From assembly GCF_025751585.1 (NCBI RefSeq), contig NZ_JAOWKX010000005.1, forward strand, positions 13,423-77,422: a stretch of 64,000 bases of DNA, read 5' to 3'. This DNA comes from Fluctibacter corallii. GTDB taxonomy: Bacteria; Pseudomonadota; Gammaproteobacteria; Enterobacterales; Alteromonadaceae. Positions within the stretch are counted from its first letter, which is position 1. Each line of letters starts with the position of its first letter. The notes under the pieces were generated by a model. It saw only the letters and a program-made list of their open reading frames with translations, was not told where the DNA came from and made no database searches. This document shows positions 10,033-18,487 of the stretch, piece by piece. Position numbers and translations under genes: made by a program.

Positions 10033-10367
10033 CAATGCCAGATTGATGTGCAATCTTTTCATCCCGAATGAAAGATTTACGTTTATTCATGCTAATAACA
10101 GCCAGATTTATCTTTACACATTTCTTTAAACTTTCCGTAAAACGAATTACAAATCAATAAATTATGATTAGTAGTCGCCTTTGCTCAAAGGGCTACTATC
10201 GGCCTTGGAATAAAAGCTGCAACACTGAATCTTGATAAAGACTATCTCAACCGGGCCAACGAATAAGTTCGCAGGAAAATTAACTTGTTTTGGACGATAC
10301 TTTACATAGTTGAATGAAACGTTGGTAGTTTGTTGAGTCCTGCAGAGTATCGTACTCAGGAGGCGTT
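10033..10367 (+). other. intergenic region with two imperfect hairpins
   Basis: 335 bp without a convincing gene. AATCTTTTCAT/ATGAAAGATT (about 10051-10076, one bulged T) may end the MAPEG transcript. A second imperfect hairpin (about 10168-10199, TAGTAG...CTACTA with GCCTTTG/CAAAGG inside) may be a terminator or an operator. AGGAGG at 10358-10363 is the ribosome-binding site of the next gene. Confidence 0.4.
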
Positions 10368-12671
10368 ATGGATGTACCATATAGTGTTGGTGATGCTAAT
10401 ATTCGTCGCCAAGAAACCCCACTTTATTCTAATGAAGAGAATAGCGCGCGCCCGCAGCAGGGTGATATCGGTGTACCAGACAACTTACCTTCGGATGAAG
10501 AGCTAGCTGAAACCAGTCAGGCAAAAGAGCCCTCGCAACGACAACAGGCAATCAGAGATGCGAGTAGAACGACAGATCTAAATATCACTCCGCCATCAAA
10601 CCCAAATCGACTTGCAGAGGTCAATTTTCAGTTAAATAGCGTTATTGCACTAGAGCAGCAACCTTCGCAAGCACTGGCACAACGCTTATCTCAAATAGAA
10701 GAAGAACTCAATCAACTCGATCTTCGTGATGAGATCCGTAGGCAGAGTAATGGAGAAACGTCATTGAATGATATCGCTGAGTCACAGCGAGAAAATGGAA
10801 ATGTCAGCGATGCTACCTTAAATGATGATGAGGGAATTGTTGAAGAAGAGAATGAAGAAGTCAGTGTTACTTTAGATAGTGAACGGAGCGCGGGCATTTC
10901 GCAACGTGAACAGCAGACAAATAGCGATATACAGAATGATCAGCTGCGCGAATCAGGGACAGAATCTGTGAATACTGCAGATCAATTGCGGGAACAGATA
11001 TCGGCTCGAGTTCAAAGTGCTCTAGCAGGCAATGAGGATAATGTTAATCGTTCCTCGTCGGCTAGACCTGATACGACGAACTCGATTGAAGTTGAAAACG
11101 ATATTGCGCCCCGCGAAGCCCGCCAAAGTGAACAGGCTGCGCAAACAGAAGCGCGAGAAAATCGCATAGAACGCCGTGAAGAAACCGAGGTAGACCGCCG
11201 TGAAGCCCGCCAGAGTGAACAGGCTGCGCAAACAGAAGCGCGAGAAGATCGCATAGAAGGCCGTGAAGAAACCGAGGTAGACCGCCGCGAAGCCCGCCAG
11301 AGTGAACAGGCTGGGGAAACAGAAGCGCGAGAAAACCGGATAGAACGCCGTGAAGAAACCGAGGTAGACCGCCGCGAAGCCCGTCAAAGTGAGCAGACTG
11401 CGCAAACAGAAACGCGAGAAAATCGCATAGAAGGCCGTGAAGAAACCGACGTAGACCGCCGCGAAGCCCGCCAGAATGAACAGGCTGGGCAAACAGAAGT
11501 CCGAGAAGACCGCACTGGACGTCGTGAAGAAAACGATGTAGACCGCCGCGAAGCCCGCCAGAGTGAGCAGGCAGGGCAAACAGAAGCTCAAGAAAACCGC
11601 ACTGAACGTCGTGAAGAAACCGATGTAGACCGCCGCGAAGCCCGCCAGAGTGAACAGGCTGGGCAAACAGAAGCGCGAGAAAACCGCATAGAAGACCGTG
11701 AAGAAAATGAAGTAGGTCGCCGCGAAGCCCGCCAAAGTGAACAGGCAGGGCAAACAGAAGCCCAAGAAAACCGCACAGAACGCCGTGAAGAAAATGACGT
11801 AGACCGCCGTGAAGCCCGTCAAAGTGAACAAGCTGGACAAACAGAAGCGCGAGAGAACAGAGTAGAGCGCCGTGAAAGCAATGAGGTTGATCGCCGTGAG
11901 GCGCGCCAAAGTGAGCAAGCAGAGCAAGCTGAATCAAGAGAGAATCGAATAGAAAATCGTGAAGCGCAAGAAGTAGATGGCCGTGAATCTCGCCAAAGTG
12001 AACAAGCTGCGCAAACTGAATTGAGAGAAAACCGGATAGAGAGTAGAGAGCAGCAAGAGGTCCAACTCAGAGAGCGCCGCCAAAATCAAAACGCAAGCAC
12101 TGAACAGCGTGAGGAAGTGCGTGAAGAGCAGCGCGTTGAAGAACGGTTAGCGGAATTGCGTGAAAACGAAGAACAACGTCTTCGTACTATTCAGCGAGAT
12201 AACGAACAGCAAAATACGCTAGTCCAAGAGGAGTTAACGAATCAAGACATCAGAGCAGAGACCCTTCAACAAGCGGCCAGAGAAGCGGAGAATCGTCAAG
12301 CGGCTGAAGATGATGTTCAAAGAAATAATCAAGCACGGGTGCAATCTGATGAGGTGGACGAGTTTGAAGATGTCAGGCGGGAAGGGCAGGCATTGGAAAC
12401 GCTTGATGCTGATGAGTTGGATCCCCTTATCGATGCTCAACAGCGTCAAGCGCTATTGAGGGAGCAAGCCGAAATTTTGCAGGTGCTAGTGGAGAGAAAT
12501 GCTGAAGGTGAAGCGCCTGAGTTACCTGAGTCGGCGGACACTGATCTCGATGGTTATCTAGAAGAAACACGAGAGCAAGTGCAGGATGAGGTCGAAGACA
12601 ACGCTCAGCTGATGAAAAATCGTCAACCACGTTCAGAGTCTCTGGGAAATTTTATTGATGAAGTCAGCTAA
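10368..12671 (+). CDS. 767-residue charged repeat protein, function unknown
   Basis: I do not recognise a family. There is no signal peptide or membrane segment, so it is probably cytoplasmic. Residues 1-248 are acidic, Q/N/S-rich and low in hydrophobics. Residues 249-567 hold eleven 29-residue units beginning RE(A/S)RQSEQA and ending in an R-E-E-x-E/D-V-D-R block; a twelfth degenerate unit and an E/Q/R-rich coiled-coil-like region follow, then an acidic C-terminus. Composition is dominated by E, R, Q and A with virtually no Cys or Trp. This predicts a long, charged single helix or coiled coil. A strong AGGAGG 4 nt before the ATG suggests good translation. Monocistronic; the neighbours give no hint of role. 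Confidence 0.8.
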   Translation: MDVPYSVGDANIRRQETPLYSNEENSARPQQGDIGVPDNLPSDEELAETSQAKEPSQRQQAIRDASRTTDLNITPPSNPNRLAEVNFQLNSVIALEQQPSQALAQRLSQIEEELNQLDLRDEIRRQSNGETSLNDIAESQRENGNVSDATLNDDEGIVEEENEEVSVTLDSERSAGISQREQQTNSDIQNDQLRESGTESVNTADQLREQISARVQSALAGNEDNVNRSSSARPDTTNSIEVENDIAPREARQSEQAAQTEARENRIERREETEVDRREARQSEQAAQTEAREDRIEGREETEVDRREARQSEQAGETEARENRIERREETEVDRREARQSEQTAQTETRENRIEGREETDVDRREARQNEQAGQTEVREDRTGRREENDVDRREARQSEQAGQTEAQENRTERREETDVDRREARQSEQAGQTEARENRIEDREENEVGRREARQSEQAGQTEAQENRTERREENDVDRREARQSEQAGQTEARENRVERRESNEVDRREARQSEQAEQAESRENRIENREAQEVDGRESRQSEQAAQTELRENRIESREQQEVQLRERRQNQNASTEQREEVREEQRVEERLAELRENEEQRLRTIQRDNEQQNTLVQEELTNQDIRAETLQQAAREAENRQAAEDDVQRNNQARVQSDEVDEFEDVRREGQALETLDADELDPLIDAQQRQALLREQAEILQVLVERNAEGEAPELPESADTDLDGYLEETREQVQDEVEDNAQLMKNRQPRSESLGNFIDEVS
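11112..12068 (+). repeat. eleven 87-bp tandem coding repeats
   Basis: Units of exactly 87 bp (29 codons) run from 11112 to 12068, each opening with CGC/CGT GAA GCC/TCT CGC CA(A/G). The first nine are close in DNA sequence; the last two are more diverged. The pattern creates two long antisense open frames that are repeat shadows. Confidence 0.93.
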
Positions 12672-12691
12672 ATTAGACAGATAATTTAGCT
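12666..12691. repeat. perfect 10-bp inverted repeat over a stop codon
   Basis: AGCTAAATTA (12666-12675) and TAATTTAGCT (12682-12691) flank GACAGA. The left arm contains the TAA of the repeat-protein gene. There is no T-run, so it may protect the mRNA 3' end rather than terminate. Confidence 0.5.
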
Positions 12692-12795
12692 AGGTAGAAG
12701 ACATACACAACCGAGTAAACAGTTGGGATGATCAACCCAAAAGTGATCAGCCCGCCTGATGCGATAGTTGAGTGTGCTTTGGCACACCAAATTCG

Positions 12796-13644
12796 CTATT
12801 TACTTTTGGCTCTAGCTGAAAAGTCAGCATGAGATCGAATGTAAATAATCGCGTTGTTCGTAGGCGTAATACGGTGCATTACGTCGCCAGATGAGCTAAA
12901 GAGACTTCCTTCCTCTAGCTGATATTTAGCGTTATTAGTAGAAGATTGATAGGTAATCGCACCTTGAATAATTACCGCTTTGAAGATGGGGTCTTGGCTT
13001 TGAATATCGATAGGTATGCCACTTTCCAGTTTTAGCAATATGCCCTGCAAACTACTTTCTGCATCATGCACTTTATTATTACGCCAAAGGTGAGCTATTT
13101 CGATATTGCTACTTGTTACAATCGCAGATTGAGAGTGGTCTAGCCAGACCAGATTAGCCGCGTGTACGTTAAGTGCATGTCCTCCAGAATCAAAGTGATT
13201 GGATTCTGGTTTAACTAAATATGGGCCGCTGTCAATTTCAAGATAGATGAGATTTTTATCAGCGTTTGCGGCTGTAACGTGTTGTTTGCCTGCGGGTTGT
13301 GTCCAGAAGGAAACGGGTGGCAACCACATGTGGGCTGCATCGGGATCATCATTATGCATCGCACCATGAATAACGATGCCTCGGTAAGTGATATTATGAA
13401 TATGAGGCGGTGATGAAAACCCTTTATTGAATCTTACCAACATGCCTGTGGCGACATTTTTTGTTCTATCACCCCATAAATCAACGGCTCCCGGACTCTT
13501 CTCTCCTCGAAGCGGGTTCAGGTATCCCCATTTAAGCTGGTCGACAGTGATGATATCAACCTGGGCTGGGTTTACATCAGATGAGCGACAAAAAGGTGCA
13601 AACATTATTAGGGCGAGTAAGCATATATACGAACTCAATTTCAT
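12796..13644 (-). CDS. secreted DUF4437 double-cupin protein
   Basis: 282 residues with a Sec signal peptide (MKLSSYICLLALIMFAPFC; cleavage or lipidation near residue 19-20 is possible). The body matches DUF4437: WGYLNPLRGEKSP, LWGDRT, the cupin block SPPHIHNITYRGIVI, MWLPPVSFWTQPAG and LEIDSGPYLVKP, followed by a second diverged cupin half. The His residues could bind a metal. Enzymatic role is not established for the family. It is the last gene before a convergent junction with the repeat protein; the oxidoreductase gene upstream is on the same strand. Confidence 0.8.
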   Translation of the reverse strand: MKLSSYICLLALIMFAPFCRSSDVNPAQVDIITVDQLKWGYLNPLRGEKSPGAVDLWGDRTKNVATGMLVRFNKGFSSPPHIHNITYRGIVIHGAMHNDDPDAAHMWLPPVSFWTQPAGKQHVTAANADKNLIYLEIDSGPYLVKPESNHFDSGGHALNVHAANLVWLDHSQSAIVTSSNIEIAHLWRNNKVHDAESSLQGILLKLESGIPIDIQSQDPIFKAVIIQGAITYQSSTNNAKYQLEEGSLFSSSGDVMHRITPTNNAIIYIRSHADFSARAKSK

Positions 13645-13718
13645 GTTGATCTCCTGTCCTTTTCGAGTATACGTGCAAAAGAGGAGTAGCTAGACTTACT
13701 CCTCAAGTATTGTGCTTA

Positions 13719-14705
13719 TTACACCGTGACAACGACCTTTCCCATCGCTTTGCCACTACCGAGGCGCGCGTGAGCTTGACCGATTTCAGACAAGGAAAAT
13801 GACGATTCATCAAGCACAGGGTGTAGTTCGCCCGCTTCGATAATTGATGTTAATGCGTGTAAAATTTTAGCGTGCTCATTTCTACGATAATTGTGAAGCA
13901 TGGGGATCAACATAAAGACGACATGCAATGACAAACCTTTAAAGTGAGCGGTTGAAAGATCGAGTTCCACCATAGATACGGTAGAAACGACGTGACCATT
14001 GAGGGCTGCCGCTTCAAAGGAATTTGTCATATTCTTGCCGCCAACTGAATCATACACGATGTCGAATCCAGTACCTTGGGTATGCTTTTCAACATAATTC
14101 TCTACAGATTCTAATTTATAATTGACTGGTATTGCGCCTAGTTTCTCAATAAGGGCTAACTGAGCTTCGCCTCCGCCTGTGGAATAAACATTGGCACCAA
14201 AGTATTTCGCCAGTTGCAGAGCGATATGTCCGACACCACCTGAACCCCCATGAACCAGCACATTTTGGCCCTGTTTAATGCCTGCTCGTTTTAGACCCTC
14301 GTAGGCGGTGATGCCCACTAACGGAATGGCTGCGGCTTCACGCATAGATAAGTTTTTAGGTTTCAAAGCGATTAAGTTAGCATCAGCGACGATGTATTCG
14401 GCCAATGTACCAGGTAAGTCTGCCAAGCCGCCCGCACAGCCGTAGACTTCATCGCCTACGCTATACTCTGTTACGTTCTCGCCCACCTCTTCTACAACGC
14501 CAGCGAAATCCATACCTAGCAGGGCGGGAGCCGAAGGAGAAAGCGGTAGCTCGGGCCCCATTTCACGAATCATCGTATCTACGGTATTCACGCTGGTGGC
14601 CTCGATTTTGACCAGTACGTGCCCTGCTTTAATTTGAGGTTTGTCTATTTCCGTGGCTTCGAAAACGTCGGGGCCACCAAAGGTGTTGACTATCATTGCT
14701 CGCAT
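13719..14705 (-). CDS. zinc-free MDR quinone oxidoreductase-like protein
   Basis: 328 residues of the medium-chain dehydrogenase/reductase superfamily. N-terminal GroES-like domain (LLGMDFAGVVEEVGENV) and Rossmann fold (VHGGSGGVGHIALQLAKYFGA) are clear. The catalytic-zinc Cys/His set is absent, as in NADPH:quinone or enone reductases. It is divergent from a LysR gene 98 bp away, a usual regulator-target arrangement. The intergenic stretch holds TAATGTAATTA (14720-14730), a possible LysR half-site. Substrate unknown. Confidence 0.85.
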   Translation of the reverse strand: MRAMIVNTFGGPDVFEATEIDKPQIKAGHVLVKIEATSVNTVDTMIREMGPELPLSPSAPALLGMDFAGVVEEVGENVTEYSVGDEVYGCAGGLADLPGTLAEYIVADANLIALKPKNLSMREAAAIPLVGITAYEGLKRAGIKQGQNVLVHGGSGGVGHIALQLAKYFGANVYSTGGGEAQLALIEKLGAIPVNYKLESVENYVEKHTQGTGFDIVYDSVGGKNMTNSFEAAALNGHVVSTVSMVELDLSTAHFKGLSLHVVFMLIPMLHNYRRNEHAKILHALTSIIEAGELHPVLDESSFSLSEIGQAHARLGSGKAMGKVVVTV

Positions 14706-14803
14706 AATGTGCCTCCAGTTAATGTAATTACAGTTTAGGTTTATTGAAAAGCAGAATAAATGGCGTTTAAATAGAATCAGAATTCGTATTTTGGATATAA
14801 TAA

Positions 14804-15712
14804 ATGGACACCGATGGTATTCGATTGTTTGTTATTGCTGCAGAGTTGCTGAATATAAGCGCTGCTGGAAAAAGGTTGGGCATTGCCCCTTCGGTAGCGA
14901 GTGCGCGGTTATCTAAACTTGAAGTGAAGTTAGGAACTGACTTGTTTCATCGCTCAACGCGCAAAATCACCTTATCGATTGAAGGGGCAGAGTTTCTTCC
15001 CTATGCCAAAGAAATCATTGCGCAAGAAGATGCTGCATTTGCAGCATTAGGGCGAGGCAGCGCGACCGTAAGCGGAACATTGCGTTTTGCGTCGTCTAGT
15101 ACGTTCGCACAGTTATTTATTGCGCCAATACTTCCCGAGTTTCTGGCGCGCTACCCAGATATTAACGTTGATCTAATGCTTTCAGATGCACAATCAAACT
15201 TGATTGAAGGTGGGTTTGATCTTGCCCTTCGTAACTATGCCGTTGAGGATAGCAGTTTAATGGGCAGAAGACTCGCGCAAGACACTCGGATTCTATGTGC
15301 ATCTCCAGATTACTTGAAAAAACATAGCACACCCAAACACCCTGACGATCTTGTACAACACCAGATTCTTACATTCATGCATTCAAAACCACGAAAGTTA
15401 ATATCGAGCCAAAATACGGTTGTCTCGGCATTTCCTCCTGTTAAGCACCGCTGTCGTGTTGTATGTGATGATGGTGCAAGCATGCGAATTGCCGCTAAAG
15501 CAGGCGTTGGAATTTGTATGAGTTCGAAATGGAATATTTATAAAGAGTTGGAAGAGGGGAGTTTAGTACGGGTGTTGCCAGACTATGTCGTTGACGATAA
15601 TGCTGCCATTTGGTTGGTCTATCCCAAGTCGAATGTACTCACAGCCACAGTGCGGGTGTTTATTGATTACTTGATTGAAAAAATAGGTGAACCGCCCATT
15701 TGGGAGCGTTGA
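14804..15712 (+). CDS. LysR family transcriptional regulator
   Basis: 302 residues. The N-terminal winged HTH (residues about 3-60: LNISAAGKRLGIAPSVASARLSKLE-type, shown here in part) is followed by a substrate-binding domain with the periplasmic-binding fold. It resembles the group that controls adjacent oxidoreductases. It is divergent from the MDR gene, which it probably regulates. The ATG has no strong ribosome-binding site. Confidence 0.9.
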   Translation: MDTDGIRLFVIAAELLNISAAGKRLGIAPSVASARLSKLEVKLGTDLFHRSTRKITLSIEGAEFLPYAKEIIAQEDAAFAALGRGSATVSGTLRFASSSTFAQLFIAPILPEFLARYPDINVDLMLSDAQSNLIEGGFDLALRNYAVEDSSLMGRRLAQDTRILCASPDYLKKHSTPKHPDDLVQHQILTFMHSKPRKLISSQNTVVSAFPPVKHRCRVVCDDGASMRIAAKAGVGICMSSKWNIYKELEEGSLVRVLPDYVVDDNAAIWLVYPKSNVLTATVRVFIDYLIEKIGEPPIWER

Positions 15713-15730
15713 TATCGAATACATAGCTCA

Positions 15731-15758
15731 ATAAAAAACAGCGCCGTAAGGCGCTGTT
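15731..15758 (-). terminator. terminator of ibpA (possibly shared with LysR)
   Basis: AACAGCGCC (15737-15745), loop GTAA, GGCGCTGTT (15750-15758). On the minus strand the stem is followed by TTTTATTG, a good U-tract for ibpA. On the plus strand the tail is weaker, but the hairpin lies between two convergent genes. Confidence 0.85.
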
Positions 15759-15799
15759 GTTGGGAGATACATGTTTAACTTTGGTATAAGCGGCGTACT

Positions 15800-16246
15800 T
15801 TATTCCGCGCCATTTTCCAGCAATTTACTTCCAATTTCGATTTTACGCGGCTTCTTAGCCTCAGGAATGACACGTTCCATATCAATATGAAGTAAACCAT
15901 GCTCCATATCAGCGGCAAGTACCTTTACGTGATCACCTAATTGGAAGCTACGCTCAAAGTTTCTTTCTGAAATCCCTTTATGCAAGAATTTACGTTCGCC
16001 GTCTTCTTTAGAGGGCTTTTTACCCGTTACTTTTAGGGTGTTTTCTTGCACTTCTATTTCGACTTCATCACGAGAGAATCCCGCAATGGCCATAGTTATT
16101 CGGTATTTGTCTTCACCTAACAACTCGATGTTGTAAGGAGGGTAGCTGGCTTGTTTTTCATTGCGACTAGCCGCATCAATCATAGATGCTAGGTGGTCAA
16201 AACCAATGAAAGAACGGTATAGTGGAGATAGATCGATGTTACGCAT
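15800..16246 (-). CDS. ibpA: small heat-shock protein IbpA/Hsp20
   Basis: 148 residues. The N-terminus MRNIDLSPLYRSFIGFDHL matches IbpA; an alpha-crystallin domain (about 35-125: YNIELLGEDKYRITMAIAGF ... GLLHIDMERVIPE) and the IEIG tail with the IxI/V-type anchor follow. It holds unfolding proteins for DnaK/ClpB. Of two in-frame ATGs (16252 and 16246) the second is chosen: AGAGGA lies 7 nt before it but only 1 nt before the first. The ribosome-binding site is inside a probable RNA thermometer. Confidence 0.95.
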   Translation of the reverse strand: MRNIDLSPLYRSFIGFDHLASMIDAASRNEKQASYPPYNIELLGEDKYRITMAIAGFSRDEVEIEVQENTLKVTGKKPSKEDGERKFLHKGISERNFERSFQLGDHVKVLAADMEHGLLHIDMERVIPEAKKPRKIEIGSKLLENGAE

Positions 16247-16252
16247 ATTCAT

Positions 16253-16267
16253 ATCCTCTTAAAGCAA
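16253..16267 (-). promoter_or_regulatory. ROSE-like RNA thermometer core
   Basis: In the ibpA mRNA the sequence UUGCU-UUAAG-AGGAU lies directly before the start. UUGCU can mask the SD AGGAU, with the central G opposite G, which is the conserved U(U/C)GCU/AGGA signature of ROSE elements found upstream of ibp/hsp20 genes. Upstream mRNA (to about 16330) contains further GC-rich segments that could form the other ROSE hairpins. Confidence 0.6.
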
Positions 16268-16330
16268 TATGTTAAATGTTGCCCCGATAAACGGCGGCAT
16301 AAAAGTGTAAAATTGTCGAAGCTGGTGCTG

Positions 16331-16601
16331 TAACGAGCATACTGGTTTTTATTTCCACGTACCTCTAAATCAGCCATGTCAGATTCAACTCAAAAGTAAT
16401 GTGACATTCACAATGTGTTGGCATAAACAGCACTATTCAAGCTACTGTATTACCACGCAACAGGAGCGCTATTCGATGCCACACCTTTGCTTAGTCTGTC
16501 GACCCTTTCGGCGTCGACAACTCATATATATGTGTGCCACACTTTTTTTCAATGTAAAAAATTAAAAAATTTTGATTAATTTTATAAGTGATTGATAAGT
16601 A
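16331..16601. other. divergent ibpA / DUF924 control region
   Basis: TTCAAG at 16436-16441 reads CTTGAA on the minus strand, a possible RpoH -35 for ibpA, but the -10 (CCAACACA) is poor. On the plus strand a hairpin GTCGAC-N9-GTCGAC (16498-16518) is followed 24 nt later by a T7 tract (about 16543-16549). This could mark the end of a small transcript, but nothing proves one. Confidence 0.3.
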
Positions 16602-17216
16602 ATGAGTAAAAATGAAGAGGTGGTAGCAAAAATTTTAACTTTCTGGTTTGGCGAACTGAAAGATGGTATTGCAAATCCTGAAAAGTCTAGTCAATGGTAT
16701 GAAGCATCGGCGAAGTTCGATGAAGAAGTGACCTCGCACTTTCATGCTGACTATCAAAAGGCTAAATTGGGAAAATTAGACGATCTTGCTGAGCATCCCA
16801 GAGGAGCGCTTGCGTTAATAATTTTATTAGACCAAATGCCCCGTAATATGTTTCGAGGAAAAGCCGAGGCCTTTGAAACTGATTTACATGCCTTGCAAAT
16901 ATGTTTAGCGGGGCTAGAGGCTAAGTTTGATAAGCAATTAGCCTTTGCTGAGCGGCTCTTTTTCTATCATCCGTTGGAGCATGCTGAATCACTCGAACAT
17001 CAACAACTTTGCGTAGAATTAATGGCCGATTTGATGAATGAACACAAGGGCAATAAACGAGATATAGCCAAGGTAGCGTTAAAGTTTGCTCTGAGTCATC
17101 GAAACATTATTGAGGAGTTTGGACGATTTCCTCATCGAAATGCGGTGTTGAATCGCCAAAGTACTTCTTCAGAATTATTTTACCTTGCTGAAGGTGGGGA
17201 TCGGTTTGGGCAATAA
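16602..17216 (+). CDS. DUF924 family protein
   Basis: 204 residues, usual length for DUF924 (TPR-like all-helical fold). Family landmarks: ILTFWFGEL at the N-terminus, SSQWYEASAKFDEEV, GALALIILLDQMPRNMFRG, FFYHPLEHAES and the C-terminal HRNAVLNRQST. No catalytic role is established for the family. Single gene; the ribosome-binding site is weak. Confidence 0.9.
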   Translation: MSKNEEVVAKILTFWFGELKDGIANPEKSSQWYEASAKFDEEVTSHFHADYQKAKLGKLDDLAEHPRGALALIILLDQMPRNMFRGKAEAFETDLHALQICLAGLEAKFDKQLAFAERLFFYHPLEHAESLEHQQLCVELMADLMNEHKGNKRDIAKVALKFALSHRNIIEEFGRFPHRNAVLNRQSTSSELFYLAEGGDRFGQ

Positions 17217-17289
17217 CCAACTAAGTGAGTCATGCTCAAAGTGTCGAAACAACTTTGAGCATGATGACGAAACTCTGAATCAAAAAATA

Positions 17290-17940
17290 TTAGGGCAAAG
17301 GAACAAAGTGGCGTCCATCGCGGGGAAGATAGTAATTGTTTTTATCTAACGACGTGACCAAACCCAGCACTTTTCCTTGCAATTCAGACACTGGAATAAA
17401 CCCATAAACGCGAGAGTCTGCGCTGTAATTACGGTTGTCTCCGAGTACTAGCACGTAACCTTTTGGCACAGTAACTGGTGTAAAGTTGTCTAACTTCTGT
17501 GATGCAGGTTTGAACGCCACGGCATGCTTTACGTCATCAATGGTTTCGTAGTGCTTGCCATCCACTTTTTCATACATCAGCGGTTTGCCGTTTATTACCA
17601 GCTTATTATTCTGCATTGATATACGGTCGTGCTCCACGGCAACTATGCGTTTTAATAACCGGTTTTCAGCGGCTTTAGATTGAATAATCACAATATCTCC
17701 GCGCGCAGGCGACCGCATATTCATAACGCCTATGTCAGTAAATGGAATCTCTAGCTGATAGGCCATTTTATTCACGAAAACGCGGTCACCCGGCAATACC
17801 GTTGGCTCCATTGAACCTGTGGGAACGTGATACCAGTCTGCGATACTAGAGCGCATGACCATCATGAGCGCGATAAATAAAATAAATCCTTTGTTTTCCT
17901 TGATATAGTTAGTCACTTTTGCAGAAATAAGCCCTTTCAA
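17290..17940 (-). CDS. lepB: signal peptidase I
   Basis: 216 residues. One N-terminal membrane anchor (residues about 18-34), then box B PTGSMEPTVLPGDRV with the nucleophile S43, box D RLLKRIVA with general base K97, and box E VLGDNRNYSADSRVYGFIP. It cleaves Sec signal peptides on the periplasmic side. It is shorter than E. coli LepB (324, two anchors) and stands alone rather than in lepA-lepB-rnc, so it may be a second, specialised paralogue. Confidence 0.92.
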   Translation of the reverse strand: MKGLISAKVTNYIKENKGFILFIALMMVMRSSIADWYHVPTGSMEPTVLPGDRVFVNKMAYQLEIPFTDIGVMNMRSPARGDIVIIQSKAAENRLLKRIVAVEHDRISMQNNKLVINGKPLMYEKVDGKHYETIDDVKHAVAFKPASQKLDNFTPVTVPKGYVLVLGDNRNYSADSRVYGFIPVSELQGKVLGLVTSLDKNNYYLPRDGRHFVPLP

Positions 17941-18050
17941 AATTGCATCCTTTATTAATCATGTATATTCGATGGATTTGAGATCGTAATTACCAAACAG
18001 TTCCATGTTAGATGTAAGTAAATGTAAAATCGAAAAATTAGGGAGACATT

Positions 18051-18455
18051 ATGGGTGAAACTAACTTAGAAACCTTGTTGGGAACTATGCGTCCTATATT
18101 AGCAAAGGACATTTTTGCGTTTTGCACAATACCAAAAGATAAGGTAACAGCAGACATTCTGAAAGTGTGTACTGGCATGTTCATAGAACAAGAAGGAACG
18201 ACACTGATTCTGGAGCAATCTATTGCATTATCGAAAGGGCTAACGTTTTCAGGAGAATTTGCCTGTATCACGCTTACTGTACATTCTAGTTTGGAGGCGG
18301 TGGGCTTAACCGCAGCGGTATCTTCTTGTTTAGCTGATATTGGCATCAGTGCGAATGTCGTCGCAGCGTATTACCATGATCATGTTTTTGTGCCTTATGA
18401 AAAGGCCGCTTTAGCCGTCGAAGCGCTTAACGCATTGTCACAGCAACATCAATAG
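18051..18455 (+). CDS. ACT domain-containing protein (DUF2241 type)
   Basis: 134 residues made of two ACT-like halves. The opening LETLLGTMRPILAKDIFAFCTI and the end DIGISANVVAAYYHDHVFVP are typical of the DUF2241/CASTOR-like ACT family, thought to bind amino acids. GGGAG lies 5 nt before the ATG. Divergent from lepB and convergent with the racemase gene. Ligand unknown. Confidence 0.85.
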   Translation: MGETNLETLLGTMRPILAKDIFAFCTIPKDKVTADILKVCTGMFIEQEGTTLILEQSIALSKGLTFSGEFACITLTVHSSLEAVGLTAAVSSCLADIGISANVVAAYYHDHVFVPYEKAALAVEALNALSQQHQ

Positions 18456-18487
18456 TTGGCTTTTTCGGAGGGAGATTTGGCAGTAAG

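Noticed and set aside
11022..11937. Two long antisense open frames (about 300 residues each) with hydrophobic repeats
   Set aside because: They mirror the 87-bp repeats of the sense gene, where the codon bias removes stops in other frames. They lack ribosome-binding sites, while the sense gene has AGGAGG.
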